Positions 46,101-59,700 of a DNA stretch of 64,000 nucleotides are shown piece after piece. Origin of the DNA: Struthidea cinerea (taxonomy: Eukaryota > Chordata > Aves > Passeriformes > Corcoracidae); assembly GCA_013397865.1 (NCBI GenBank), contig VZTI01003649.1, positions 614,349 to 678,348 of the forward strand, given 5' to 3'. Made by a program: the position numbers and the translations under genes. A model generated the notes under the pieces. That model was not told the DNA's origin, searched no databases, and was given only the letters and a program-made list of their open reading frames with translations. Positions within the stretch are counted from its first letter, which is position 1, and each line of letters opens with the position of its first letter.

Positions 46101-49100
46101 ACAATCAACCCCTTTGCTGTTCTCTTCAGTATCTGCTAGTGAGTGACTTACACTGGATTCTGATGCAAGGAAATAAGCTTCCTAGATGCTGATTGCTGCC
46201 TCGGGGTCTAGAGTGTATGAGGAGCCCAGTGCAGCCTTCCAGAGTGAATTATAGGCTTTACCATCGGTTAGCTCTCCCTAGGAACACAATGTTCTTCTAG
46301 ACATCTGTTCTTGGCTCATCTGTGTGTCTTGCTCTGTTTGGGATTACTTGGAGATGATGATTTTATAATTGCCCTATATTTGTCATCTCCCCCAGCTCTG
46401 GACTAGCCTGGTGAATGTGAGAACTGGCAGAAAGAGAGGAGCAAGAGGTTAACCATGGGATTAATCTGATAAGTCATTATCTCTGTCATTAACCTCTGCA
46501 TCTGGGCCAAGAGCCTCAGCTATCTGCTCTAGTTGCATAGGAAGAGGCCTAGGTTGTGGGTATTTTCAGGCAGGGCTCAGGTGCTTTCTTAGCAAATCAC
46601 ATATCTAGAAAACGAAAGGCTCTGCTAGCTGAGCATCAATATAAAAGGACATTTTAGGATATTTGTCTGACCTCTGGATTTCTCTCAGGAAGGGTTGAGG
46701 TATTTTCCCTCATTGATCCTCTGTCATAGCAATCAACTTTGTAAAGATGTCTTGACTATTTTAGGGTATTTGAGATGGCATGACATACCCAGAGGTACTG
46801 TCAAGAGTGCTGCTTATGTGCTGGGGGAACAGCAGTACTAGTTCTGCATTTGGCTTCTACCATTTAGTGTGCTGATGCATCTGGGGTGACAGAGACCAGG
46901 TTAACATCCCTGGGGGATTCAAACACAACTGCCCCTTCACACAGGTCTGCCAGAGATGCAGACAGCAGGAAACTCTGGATTTGGTCCATCTCTTGTGTGA
47001 AAATATTTCTGTATTGTTTGAAATTCTCACTTAGCAGAAGAGTGAATATTTCCAGTGAATCCTAGCTGTTTCAGGAGGTTGTCCAGCCTGGAGCCAAGCT
47101 ATAGTGCTACTCACACTTGTTCTATGGCCCACTGAGCATGTATTTTATGTGAAAGGAATCTATTCTCTACTTTATACAATTCTAAAACTGCTTCACCATG
47201 AAGGAATGAGAAAGCTGAACTCCAGGTGCACTATGATAGGGTGACCAGGCTGCTTCTCTCTGAGGTAGGTGGAGAGTCAAATTCCCTCTGGCAGGCTGAG
47301 GTGGTTAGAAAGTTGGTTTGTTCCCTCCTGGACAAGTGTCTGGGCTCCTTGTTATTAGGTACAAGCAGAAAGCACTTGCTCCTCCTGGGAATTAAGAGGT
47401 TAACCTTGCTTGTCCTTCCTCCTACTGGTTTGTTTTCAATCAGGGCATTTTTAGACAGATGTCAGGCTTTGTTGTGCTGAGAGGATCTCTTCTGCCCTTT
47501 CTTCCTTACCTGTCTACCTAGCCTGCACAGTCAGTTACTTGTGGAGCTTTTTTTCTGGGTCTGTCCCAGCACTAAGAATACAAGGACTACTATACCTTTA
47601 AAGTAAGCCTGTGATGGAGACGTTGTAGAAAGAGGGGAAGGCAGTGCTGAAAGTTTCCAAATCTGTGGAGGCCAGAGCTAAAAATGCATGTCCCAAGCTG
47701 AAATCCACCCACCATCTGTCTCCAGTTCTAACATTCATTGTTCTTGATTGCAGTGCCATTTGCTGTGCTTTTATTCACTCTAATTTTTTTGGTTGCTCGT
47801 TATCCAAGACAGCTGGCTATCTTCTCTTTGGCAGTTCTTTGGGATGTGGAATAGACCAATTTTCTGCTTCTGGAGCACTGTGCCTTGTGTGCTGGCTACT
47901 GCAAGAATGCTGGGGGACAGGGCATTGAGGAATAGGTTGTACTGAATTGAAACAGAACAGATTAATTCCAGTGTAAGCCAAGAAGAAACAGGGGCAAATT
48001 AAATGGGTCCAGTTCAAGCTCGGATGTTCTTGGGACCAGAAGAAAGGAAGGACTATAAATCCTTTTTTTTGCCCTTATGTTTCTCATAATACAGGCAAGA
48101 GCTGCGACTTCTGCTGAGCAAAAGCCTCTGGGAGGATGAAAAAATGCAAACCACATGGATCCACACAAATTTCAGTTGGTTTTATTGTCTGGGTCAAATT
48201 CTGTCTCCTCCCCCAGGCAGAGTGCTGCTGGCAGGAGATACTCTGCAACATGGTAGCCAGAGGCCTTGGCAAACAGGCAGGACACCCCTGGGGGACAAGG
48301 GAGGACAGACAGGAGTTCATCCCAGCACCATGTTAATTAGACTGGTTATACATCCTCCTGACTGCTGAGCGTGTAGTCTTCTGTCCCTTGTATTCAGGCA
48401 GAGCTAATAGGAAGGAACATATCACCAGAAAGCTGAATTGGGAGGTAAAAGAAAGAGGGGATGGGGAGGAAGAGACTCCTTACACATCTCTTTTTCACGG
48501 TTTTCAACTGCACAGGGTCAACTAAAACTTTTTCAACACTCTTTGAAATGCCCTCTACTCCTGAGAGAAAGGCAAGGAAGCAGGAAGCAAGCTGGAGTAA
48601 AAGTGACATCCTACCATCCAAATCCATCTCTGCAGTACAGTTATGCGAGGAGGCTCACATGTCCATCTGTGGGCTTTTCAAGTGCTGTTTGTAATATGGC
48701 ATGTTATTGAAATGCTTCAAGGATTCCCTTTGTAATGTGTAATTACTCTGAGATATGCAGTTCGGTGCCTATTGCAGCTGCTGTTCTGACTAATTTTAAT
48801 GCAGTTAAAGCCATTCATGGATCAAAGAAATTGATGCAGATGAAATTTTAAAGCTAGCGTAAAGAACAATTTAATAGTCTCTAACACATCAGGTACTTAA
48901 AAATCCTATACTTGGTACCTCTGAACTTGGATTTTACTTCTCATACCCACAGGACTTTGAAGCATATTTCTAACTGTCTGTTACCTCTCCTGAGATCTCA
49001 GAGGTGTCTCATTAAAGCTGATGTTCAAGCCTATTAAATACATGAATGCAGCTTCTAATGATGCATCTCATTTTGGTGAGCTGACACCAGGAATTGGCAG

Positions 49101-51709
49101 GGATCATTGCTGCTCTGGTCCCCCAGTGCCTGGGATAGTGAAAGCCACCTGGAGAAGTGCAGGATAATAGCTTCTTCTGTGTTGGGAGATAAAAGCAAAG
49201 TGTCTTAAAAAGGCTGCTGACTTCCAGGGGCACACCAACCTTGTCACCTTCTCACTCTACCAGCTCCCCTCCCTCTCTCCTGGAAAGTGCAGCCTCAGCT
49301 CCAGGAAATTGCAGATGGGAAGCATCTGTCCTTGAGCTCTCAGTCTCTCCAGCCAGTTAATTATTAATCATCACAATATCCCTCGTGTCAAGCATCTGAA
49401 CTGCCCATGAAGCACGGAAAACTGTTTTATCCATCGAGTCAGAAAGGTTTTAGTGTTCTGCCACTCACTATTGTAAATCTGTTGTTCTGTCAAAGAACCT
49501 AAGCACCCAGAAGTGATAGTTATCTCATCCGAGCCCACACTAGATGACCTGGTACTAACAGGGGCAATAAATGTGCAAACTGGGAAAACACAAGAGAAAG
49601 TTAAGCTTATGTCATGGATCTGGCAACAGAACTGGTGCTGTACCATTGCATGTGATGAGAACTGTAATGCTACTGCAGTTAGAGGTGTATTGCCCATTAT
49701 GAACACCTACCTACTAGGAAAATACCTCAATATTTAGCTCCCTAAAAGATACCTGCCAGGCTATTAAATCCTGGGTGGCACAGCTAATCTTCTGTGACTG
49801 TGGGCTGGCTGTTGTGCCTCTCTGTGGTATGCTGCTGCTTGCCATTGCTCTAGAAACAGAGAGACACGTGAGGCTGTATGGAGCTCTAGGACTTACCTGC
49901 GTTCTAATTCAGTGGTGTGCTATTCTAAAAGAGAGACTGAGAAGAGACAGACCAAAGAGTAGGCATAAAAGAAGAAGAAAACCACTGAACTTGTCTCAAT
50001 GCACTTCTTACTATTGGAAGTATTCAGACATAAGAACCTAACTTCTTCTAGCTGGGACAATTCTAGTGGAAAGGGAATGGCACCGACACTTTATTTCTGG
50101 TTTAGGCAATATTACACTTTCCTGCTACCATTTAAAATGCTACTGTGGGAAGACTTGGGTGTTGCAGGTAAGCGAACCCATTAAGGCAGGATGATACACA
50201 TGACTGAAACTGTGCTCTTTAGGATCCCTGAGGACACGATTAGGTCCTCAGGTACCTCTGTGCTCCCCTCTGCCCTTCCTTCTATCCCAGGATGTCTTCA
50301 TGCAAAGTGAAAGAAATTATAGTGGATCTGATGGTAGATTATCAATAATTGACCCTCAGCAAGGGTCAAACTCGCTCTTCCTTAATTCTTTACAAGATAC
50401 TATGTAGAAGACCAACTCTTATTTACATGTAAAATAAATGGAGATGTTTTTTCCTCCTTTCAGTTCAAACATAACACTGTGTTCAATGACACCACAATGT
50501 TTTGTGGAAAGTACAAGTGCTTTGAACATGTGGGGATCAAAAAGTTCTAAACAGATTGTGTCATGCTGCCAACAAAGTGTGTCCTTGGACTCTGGCCGAG
50601 AACAACCAAACCTTCATTTTGAGTAAAGCACTGGATGTTGAGAAAGAGGAATACCCAAACTTTAGTCCTAGTTCCCATCTCAATTGCATTTCTAGCAAGT
50701 CACTTCAACCTCTTCGCCTTGAGTCATCTCACCTGTAAGATGCCCTATTCATGGGATACTTGGGTGTTTAAAACCCTGACTGCTTTTCGGCATCTGGGAT
50801 GTTGCTGCCTGGGTGGATGTGATTCCCATAGGAATGGGAGGCAGCAGCAGGGTTTCTGGGCGGTGGGCTGAGGGGCAGCAGCCCTGCATCCTGCTGGCTG
50901 CCTGACCTGTGTCCAGGTGAGCACATGCCCTCTTGCCCCATCCCTCCTGCTTGCCCTGGCAGCTATCCCTGGCCTTCCTGTCAATCAGAGGGTGGTGGTC
51001 CCACTCCCTTCTCACCAGAGCCTGCCTGACCAGGGTGGGGATTTTCTGAAGCAGTCACCCACCACACCTGCTCCTGGCCTTTGACCACAGACAGCAGATG
51101 AAGTATTTAGAGACAGCTGCTATTTCTGTCATTAGCATCCAGACTTCCTAGGAGAAAACTGCTGAAATCTGTGACAGCTGAAATCTGAGTCAGAGGAAGC
51201 TTTTTACTTCAGCATGTACAAAAGCAAGGGGAGAGTGAAGTAAGGGGGAGGGAAAGAGAGATCTCAATTTGCTATTCATTTAGTTCTGCCAGGAAAGCCC
51301 AAGCAACTCAAGATGATGGTGTGCCAATTGCAAACACGCAAGTTGCAGCGTGGTGGATATTGTTCAAGGGATGGAAGACACAGAAGCAGTGGGTAAGAAA
51401 ACAATGCAGCATGAGGGGGCTGTGTGCTGTGCTTCGTGACAGGATACATTAGCTCCCCCTGAGCAGTTCTGTGCTCTGGACCCTGCTGATGGTACTTGAC
51501 AATTTAAAGCAAATGTATCTCTATGCTGTGTTGCTCTTGCAGGTGCTGGAACAGGATACCCAAGGGATCTGCTTAGCCTTTTCCACTCCAGGGCATGATC
51601 CTTTCTCAGTCTTCTCTCGTGTACTTCCCATTATTTCCCTGGAGAAGGAAAAGGCTGTTATTCCCAGTCTGCAGCTGAGACACTGACTTGCAGAGAGGCT
51701 GACTTGTCT

Positions 51710-51985
51710 GATGACAGGACATGAGGAATGGAATGAAGCTGTGTCAGGGGAAGTTCAAACTGGACATTAGGAAAAAGTTTTTCACTGAGAGGGTGATTGG
51801 TCAATGGAACCGGCTCCTCAGGGAAGTGGTCACAGCACCAGTCTCACATGGTTCAAGGAGTGCCTGGACAACATTTTTAGTCATTATAGCTTAGTTTTAG
51901 GTAGTCCTGGGAGAAACAAGGAGTTGGACTTAATGACCCTTACTGGTCCCTTCTAATTTGAGATATTCCATGACCCCATGATTAG
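51710..51985 (+). mobile_element. CR1 LINE 3' end (second copy)
   Basis: The stretch matches the CR1 3' terminal region. GCTGTGTCAGGGGAAGTTCA, CTGGACATTAGGAAAAAGTT and CTCCTCAGGGAAGTGGTCAC are diagnostic CR1 strings. The copy ends with GAGTTGGACTTAATGACCC, CTGGTCCCTTCTAA and the degraded octamer-type tail GATATTCCATGACCCCATGA. It is 5'-truncated and plus-oriented, with no intact frame. It belongs to a different CR1 subfamily from the copy at 5945, judging by the terminal block (GTCCCTTCTAA rather than GTCTTTTCCAA). Confidence 0.92.
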
Positions 51986-52882
51986 GTAACTTGTTGTTCT
52001 GTCTCTTGGATTTTGATGTGGAGTTAGGATTGTGAAACCATTCTTACTCTTCTCCAGCTGTGGCCGCTGAAAATGCTCTGATTTCTTTTTAAGGACTGTG
52101 ATAGATGTTTCAAAGCAAAGTGTTTTATTGAGGCTTCCCAGTTTACCTGTGCTCTCCTTTGATGGAGTTCAGATAGCTTCCAGCACTGAAGGGAACTATG
52201 GGTCAGAAGCACTCTTCCAGCACTCAGTCTTTTCAAAATGAAAGTGCAGGCCCTCTGTTGTTATCATGATTTCCAGTTTGAAAGAAAACTCCTAGGATTA
52301 CATGTCGTACTGTGACGCCAACAGGATCAGAGGCAGTTCTTCCCAAACTGATGAATTTACAGAGCATCTCTGGTAATAAGATTCAAGAGGCTTTCTGAAA
52401 AGGTGTCCCTTCGTAAACAGGGGTAAATGACCCAGAGCATGAGCAATTAATGCCCCCCTTTTTTCCCATGACTCTGTATAAGCTTTGGACTGAGATAGGA
52501 GGTAGTAAAGGAGAAACAGTCAGTCCCAGTTCTGCCCAATGACTTGGTAACAGGATTATATATATGTTAATCCACCAAAATTTATCCTCTGCTTTAGAAA
52601 TAAAAACAATTGCTCTAGACAAGCCTGAAGTCTTTATGCTGATCCATTTACACAGGTTATCATTTAATTTGATGGCCAATAGATTTGAAAATATTCTTGT
52701 TTTACTCGGCACTTGACAAAATAAAATGCTACCTAGGATTTTGGGGGGGATAAGAACACATTACACACTGGGGTTACAGGAGGTGATGTGGTTAAACACT
52801 GCATGCACATATGTGCTCTCGGGACAGCTTGACAGACTGCAGGCTTTTGGAAAGAACTAGTCCAGCAAAGGAGCGGCGGGTG
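51986..52882. other. Non-coding stretch before the assembly gap
   Basis: No gene was recognised. The stretch is AT-leaning and then turns briefly GC-rich (GGAGCGGCGGGTG) exactly at the gap edge. Confidence 0.6.
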
Positions 52883-52921
52883 NNNNNNNNNNNNNNNNNN
52901 NNNNNNNNNNNNNNNNNNNNN
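52883..52921. other. Assembly gap (39 N)
   Basis: A run of 39 N is visible. The true length and content are unknown. The left flank is a short GC-rich motif in otherwise AT-rich DNA. Confidence 0.99.
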
Positions 52922-53377
52922 GAAGCATCTGCCAGTAAATAGATGGATAAAGACATTCTGTGCTGCTTTTAAGGAGCACCAATCATCTTTATAACTTTGA
53001 CAGGTGGCAATGGGGCAGGAGGGGAGGAAGAGATTCAGAGAATTGTGTGGGTGGTGAAGAAATTAATCCTAATGAATTGGAAGAGCAAATCCACAGTGGG
53101 CAGAAAGCTTTGGATTTCTGCCCTGCTGGATATGGATAAATAGAAGAGAATCCCTTTTGCACGCAAGAGCTAATTGGGCAATTACAGTGTAATCTCAAAA
53201 CCTTTGCTTAAATTTTATCCTGACTATCAAGGCGTGAGGCAGATTCTCTTCCAGGGGTTTATAAGGCTTACCCAGTCTTTCGGACAGGTGAAAACTCATC
53301 TTTGAAACACGTCCCTTCCTTATATTTCCAAGGTTTCCTTTCCATGTTTTCATTCTTATTCACAGAAAAGAACATGC
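52922..53377. other. Non-coding stretch after the gap
   Basis: I see no gene, repeat or regulatory feature in this stretch. Confidence 0.6.
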
Positions 53378-53710
53378 AAACATAAGAATGGCCAGACTGG
53401 TTCAGACCAAGGATCCATCTAATCCAATTTCATTATTCTTCCCTCAATGCCTGCTTGTGGCCACAATTGGGAGATGGAGCAGCACAACCATATATGACAC
53501 TTCCTTCTAACACATTCACACCAATTTAGCTCTGGGGCGTCTCTGAGCTTGACCTCTTCTTCTTTACTAGTCCTCTCTGGTTCTTTCTTCCATTCAGTTT
53601 TCCTGAGCAAATGTAACCTCCTGTATTAACAGCCCTTGCTGGGAGTTTGCAGGTCTACTACCTAGTGGTGAAAAGCTAAGTCCTCTTCTGATTTCCTCAC
53701 TCTTCCTACT
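53378..53710 (+). mobile_element. Old amniote interspersed-repeat fragment
   Basis: The start (ACATAAGAATGGCCAGACTGG, then TTCAGACCAAGGATCCATCT, then AATCC) closely resembles an interspersed repeat that is abundant in turtles and crocodilians, usually seen as AAGAACGGCCATACTGGGTC followed by AGACCAAAGGTCCATCTAGC. I recognise it from memory and attribute it tentatively to the CR1-like group. The match weakens downstream, but CTACCTAGTGGTGAAAAGCT near 53660 could be the later 'GTGTGAAGAAGT' portion of the same element. It is old and rearranged; the family name is not certain. Confidence 0.5.
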
Positions 53711-56700
53711 CCTTCTACAAAATAAAAGTGGGAGGTTCCAGCATGGGAATCTCACCAGTTTTATTTTGGTGGAAACAAGAAAACTCTGATGGAAAAATTG
53801 AATTTATTTTTTCTGCAACAGTGGGTGTCACGTTTGAGTTCTCCTTTTGCAGCTTTGCTATCACTTGGCCCTAAAGACTTCTCTTCTGACATGTTGGAGG
53901 AAGGATTGAAGAAATAAATGTTACTGGAGAGGTCATTCATCTATTTCTTTAGGTCTGTCTAGAAGCTAAAAGTGAAAGTGTTTTTGTCTACTTTTGAAAG
54001 CACAGGGTCCTGAGACAATTTGAGTGACAAATGATCAGTAAGAGTGCTCTCTGTCTGCAGTGCTCTCTGCTGGACACTCTGGGGTTCTCCCACCCCTAAT
54101 TTGTGCATTCATGATGTCTAAATCTTTATTGTGACTGCACTCAAACTGAGATTTGAGTGCCACAATGCCAAGCAGTTCCACATGCCAAAGAATCAGAGCA
54201 TCTGAATGCTTCCAAAGTCTTGGGTATTCTTAAGGTTTTAAAACTCAGGACTGATTCCTGTTTACTTCAACGATCTTCCAAAGGCTCACTTGTGACATGA
54301 ATCATGTTATTCTCCATCCCATCTTTCTGCTGAACCTAGTTGGCATTCTTTCTCTCACTGGTGTTTTTCTTTAGGACTGGCACCAGCACAGCAATTCAGC
54401 ACCAGGCTGGTCTTGCTCACATCCGTTGTGTAGTGCCATCTGATCAAACAGATGAGAAGGAGCATGTGCCTTGCTAGGACTGAGTTGGAAGGGAAAGCAA
54501 AGCAGTTATTTGCAAACATAGGTGCACAAACCCCATGGTATTGGTGTTCAAGTGAGGTAGCAACCATGGCTACACAATTATACAAAATGGAAATGAAGCT
54601 CATGTCACCATAGGTGGTCCTTTTTTTACAAATAGAGAGGAAAAAGATGCATTGGTGGCTAGCTTTTTCCTGTGCAGCACTGTTTTCATGCTTGGTTACC
54701 CGGACATTTCTGCTGTAGGGTAGCAAACCAAGCTGTGTGTTTACTCTCGTTGTTCACCACATACAAATGCACTTTGGAGGATAAAGTAAGCTGAGAGTTA
54801 AAAAATTTGCATCTTCTGTAGTTTACTTGCTGAAGAAGGCTGTCTTCTGAGCAAGCTAATTATTGCCACAGAAAGCACAGGCATTCCTAGGGATTCAGCA
54901 GCACACTTGTGTAAGTCACCATGTTCTGGAAGAGGATGATTAGGAAAAAATTGTTCCTATAAGGAGTTTTGCCAAGGACCAATCTGCAGTGCTGCACCTT
55001 TGGTGCAATACTGGGCTTGTTTCTAGGCTTGATTACTAAAATAGCATATGTGAAAGGAGACTGATTGTCAGCCTGTCCATGTCTGGCTTTGTACACAGTC
55101 TTGGGCATGTTTGCTTATTGCTAGCTGGCCACCTGATGGACAGCAGAGGGTTAAAACACTGCTGCTCTCTAAGGCTTTGTTGTACACATACAGCCTGTAT
55201 TTATGTTTGCACATGTGATGCACGAGCAAACATGTTCTGTTTGCTTGTGAAGTTTTCTCAGTGTTCTCCTGTGGTAGGAGGCAATACTCTCCAGCTTACA
55301 ATATGCTGGTGTGTGCCTTATCCTGCTGTTAATGATTCATTTGTGATACCAGCTATGAGCCTCAGCCATGAACTGGGATTCCACCATATTTCACAAAGAC
55401 ACTTCGTGAATAGGAACCAGAGAAGCAGGTCTGGCTCCAAAGAGATTATGAGCTAATTCTCATCTAGATCTGATAGGAAGCATGCGAACAGAGATTGGTT
55501 TATGAACTCCATCTGGTGACACTAACCCCTCCCGAGATGAGAACTCCCAGTCATGCAAGCAGTCCTTTGGTCATGACGCCCAGTTTTATATTATTTTGGG
55601 GATTTTATCCCTTTGTGTTCTCTTCCAATAAGAGACGCTAAGCAAGATTATTGTGGTGTTAAAGGGAAGCACAGTAAAATGAATTATATAAATGCTACTG
55701 AACTCGTACTTTATAAAGCAAATGGAACTTTCACATAAGATGAAATATATCAGGCTGGGCTGCTGATCTTATTTGTTTGATGAATCTGTTTACCTCTTGC
55801 ATGCATCCATCTAACTCAGGAGAAGGCAGATATATGGAGTGGGAACTGAATAGTCTCAGACCTATCCATTCATCACTTGCGTGACTTTCATTGGTAGAGT
55901 GTCCAAATTACTTCCCTGCTATACAGGAATAGAATTCCTTCTTTTCTCTTGGTTTACTGGATAATTAGCTTAATTTATGGCTTTATGACCATTTGTATTC
56001 CCTAGCTTGCATGAGTGAACTTAAAGAAAAGCCACTCAAGGGAACTGAAATCCACATCTGTTGTACAACACCCTTGATCACTTGTGCGAGTCGTGTCTGT
56101 CGAAGCAGAGACCAACTGAATGGGGTTTTGCCCTTGTTCTGCACTATGGATCGCTCTGGAAAGAGTGTGATGATTTTTTTAGGTCTCTGGTTCTCTGAGA
56201 AGAATTTCTGGGTCAATGTGGAATATGGGTCATGTATAGTGTCCTATTAAGAGCACGTGCTCTTATTTTAGGTAGTAATCAAAATGGGCGTGTGCTTGGA
56301 GTGTGCTTCTTCACTTCGAGAATTGAGTTGCAATCTGCTTTTGAGAAAGCTGACAATGGCCCACCTCCTAAGGCCAAATAAGGCTTTTTCTTCAATAGAT
56401 ACCTGGGCATCTAGAAGCTTCTTATAAGGGCCAGTCTAGGGAGACTGCTTAATCTGAGAGCAGATGTCTTTGATCTTAGAGGATGTTGTGAGCTAGGTGA
56501 GGCATCACAGTGCTTACCTCTTTCTCCTACATCAGCCTGGCCACAGCTCAGATTAGATATCTGCTCTGCATGCATGAGAATTTTTTGGCAGGTCTCTGAG
56601 GGATCTGGCAGACTTTTTTTTGTTTTTTTTTTATGCCATGGTACAAATATACAACCCTTTCTCTTTTCACTGAAGCATATAGGAGCCAAGATGTAGTTGC

Positions 56701-59700
56701 AGTATCTAATGGATTTTTATAGAAATAAGTACTAATGGGGGTGGCGAGGAGGAGAGGGAGGGAGAAATATTCCCTGGAAAGCTTGTTACATAAGGCAAAT
56801 TCTCCTCTTTGGTCTTATTGAAGTATTTCCTTATCTTCCCTCTTCCCCTTCAATTCCTGATCTTATTGGGTACATTTCAGATGTGGAGATACTGTAAGAT
56901 GCAAGTCCATGAAGGAAGCAGTTGTCTGAATCTCTTGGGTAATTTCAGGTCTGTTTCTAGATGTACACAACATACAGCAGAGTAGCACAGAAGATTGTTT
57001 TAATACAAGTGTAAAATTATTATTGTGCCCAGAAGAAAGGAAATATTTAGGGCAGCCTGAATGCTAGTCCGACACATGCTGTGCTGTTTATGAGGTGGGG
57101 GTAAGGAGAAGAAAGAAAGGATAATGTAGTGTTTTCCAAGGAAGCTTCAGTGTTAGGTTTGTGCGTCTCCCTGTGCAATGGTGTGTGACCCTTGGGAGAA
57201 GCAACCACAGAGGCTGTCCCTTTGAAGGGACAAACACCTGCATTTTAATCTGAAGTGGTTTGCACACAAAACAGTATCTTCATAGTACTAAATGCTGATG
57301 ATTCGTTGCCAGGCACTGCTCCTAACAGCCATCTCTGTCTTTCAGCAAGGGATAGCTATTAAATGCTTTTGGAGCTGCATATCCAGTGTTGCTCATTAAA
57401 TAAAGACAGAGGGAATCCTTGGGGGAAAAAAAAAAAACAACCTCCTGTAGCCCGCAGCCAAACCAAAGCAGAGCACATTACATCAGAGTTAAGACACTCC
57501 CACAGCTTTTTAATTTCTTCTCAGCCACAGTGGCATGTTGCACGTATTAATCATTCTGTTGCATCTTCATATGGGGGGAGCAAAAGTATCCTTGAAACAC
57601 TTCGTCAGCATGCAAGAGGTAAATGCCAACAATAAGAAATGTTTACTCATTTCCTAAGTTGTGTTTAGTATCTTTGGTCATTTTAAACAGTCACTCAGCA
57701 CAGAAGCCCTTGGGCCATGGGTTATAAACAATTTTCTGTCTGAATTTCCCTGATTGGTGTTTCTGTATCAGTTTTGTGCCTTGTAGATGATAATTATTCC
57801 AACAACCCAATCTGGCATTGAGCTGGATTATACAGTTACCCCTTCTTGAGACAGTTCCCTTCTCAATGAAATTTTCCTTGCTTTACTGTTTTATTTTTTT
57901 TCCTTCTTCAGACCAGCAGAAACAGGTTTTGAGGGAAGATGTATTTGAATCTCCATGGCACAGCAGCATTTTATCATTGCTATATTCAGGTTCCTTGCTG
58001 TCTGTTTTATCCCTTAAATTCTAATCTGGAGATATCACTGCAATGCGATTCTTCAGTAGTTGTGCTGGAAGAGCAGAGAGAGAGTATACAATTATGCATT
58101 GTATATGCATACCAAAATGCACACATATCCAGTTACTTGTATGAAGTGCAGAGAGGTATTTCACTGCATGAAATTGGCACTGTATTTGAAGAGTTCTATC
58201 CAAGACAGGACAAACACTGTAGGGCAAAAGGACAGGTTGCTAGCTGCAGGAATCAGTATTTCCCAGTATTTTTCTAAGCTAAGCTGGTTAGGCACCCTGC
58301 CAGCCAGGCAAGGCCCCTGGAACCTCTCCAGGAAAAAATCTCAGCTCACATGGTGAAAGGGTTTCCCCCATCTATGCTGCAGAATAGATTCTCTTCTCAG
58401 AAGCCTGGAGACAAATATTGATATTTTTTTTTTTTTTTTCCCCAATAGCAAACTAATGTTAGTGGCACACAGTCAATTTCTCTCATGGACACTATGAGGT
58501 ATTTTGACTATGTGCCACCAAAGCCAGCATGGAGTATAGATTCCTTAGGTGCAAACAGGTCCTACCCTGCTCTTTCCTGATCTGCTGTTGGCTCACAGGA
58601 CAGGCACAACTGGTTTTGGCAAGTGAATGGGAATGAGACAGGGAGTGAGAATTTACATGCCTATATAACATGTAATTTTGACCTTACACAGCCCTTGCAC
58701 AGAGAGAAAATCTAGAGAATATCACATTATTTTTTTACTTTTCTGTAAGGAACCAGATTCACCTGTGGGTAGGTTTAACTCCTGGCTATGAGGCGCTAAT
58801 GCTGCCATTAGGAACCCCAGGGTGAGTCCTACTTTGTGGACTTTCAGTAGCAGACAATCAGTATTTGAAAGGAGAGATGGGATCTTCATCTCTATTGGGG
58901 ATTCTCTTTATCTGAGTATGGAGCTCACACTATAGTGGAATGGGAAGGCCTTCCATTCAGATTGCTGATAATGATGGTTTACACTTCAGGGTAAAAGGGA
59001 ATTTGAAGAAGAATTTGGACAATCACAGTTTTGAATGTGAATGTAGTATCATGCTGATAAAATTTCAGTTTTGACCTGCCGAGTAAATCTGTGGTATAAC
59101 CATAGCAGAACCTCTCAAGGGAGGTTTAAATACCTCTCCAGTCTTTGTTTGACATCCTAGCTGCGGAACTAACCTTCATCCCTTTTTCTGTGGATGTTCA
59201 AAGATGCTTCCACCTCCTATTTGAACCCAAGATTTTTTTCTCTCCCTTTTTATGGGCAATATTTTTATTTCCTTTAATGTTTGTGTGCCTCTCATTTTTA
59301 ATTTTTTTTTCTACTGAAGATGTCAGCTTTTGTCTAACAAATGTAACCCTGCCAGCCTACAGATTTCTTTGAAGTTGTTTCCTGTCTACCTTGGGTCTCT
59401 ACACAACAGGTTGAAAACAATATGTTACTGTGCTCTGCATTAATGGGATGGAACAAAAAGAACTATTTATTCCATTGCCTGTGGTGCTCATGGTCCTTCT
59501 GTGATATCATAAAGGAACTTCTTATCCCTTTCTGATGGCTGTAGTTGCAATTACTTTGTTGTTACCTCAGTCTTCTCCAAGTAGTTATCTATGTAGAAAC
59601 TTGGCAGAAGTCAGAAATTGTTTTAACCAGTTTCTTATACTTTCTTGGTATAAAGAGAGTAGATGTCCCTGCCTTGTGTATCTAGGAGGCTGTTGCCCGT

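Larger units (their letters stand above)
37761..51709. other. Non-coding stretch (intergenic or long first intron)
   Basis: This is about 14 kb of AT-leaning DNA with no recognised exon or CpG island. It holds simple repeats (TTA at 38376-38392, a GTTT/GGTTT-rich patch at about 43127-43169, a T run near 42358-42369) and small duplications (for example TGGCAACTCCT twice near 42462-42482). If the island at about 37 kb starts a plus-strand gene, this is its intron 1. Confidence 0.55.

Noticed and set aside
54355..54726. 123-codon minus-strand frame
   Set aside because: No family resemblance, no exon borders; length is within chance expectation.
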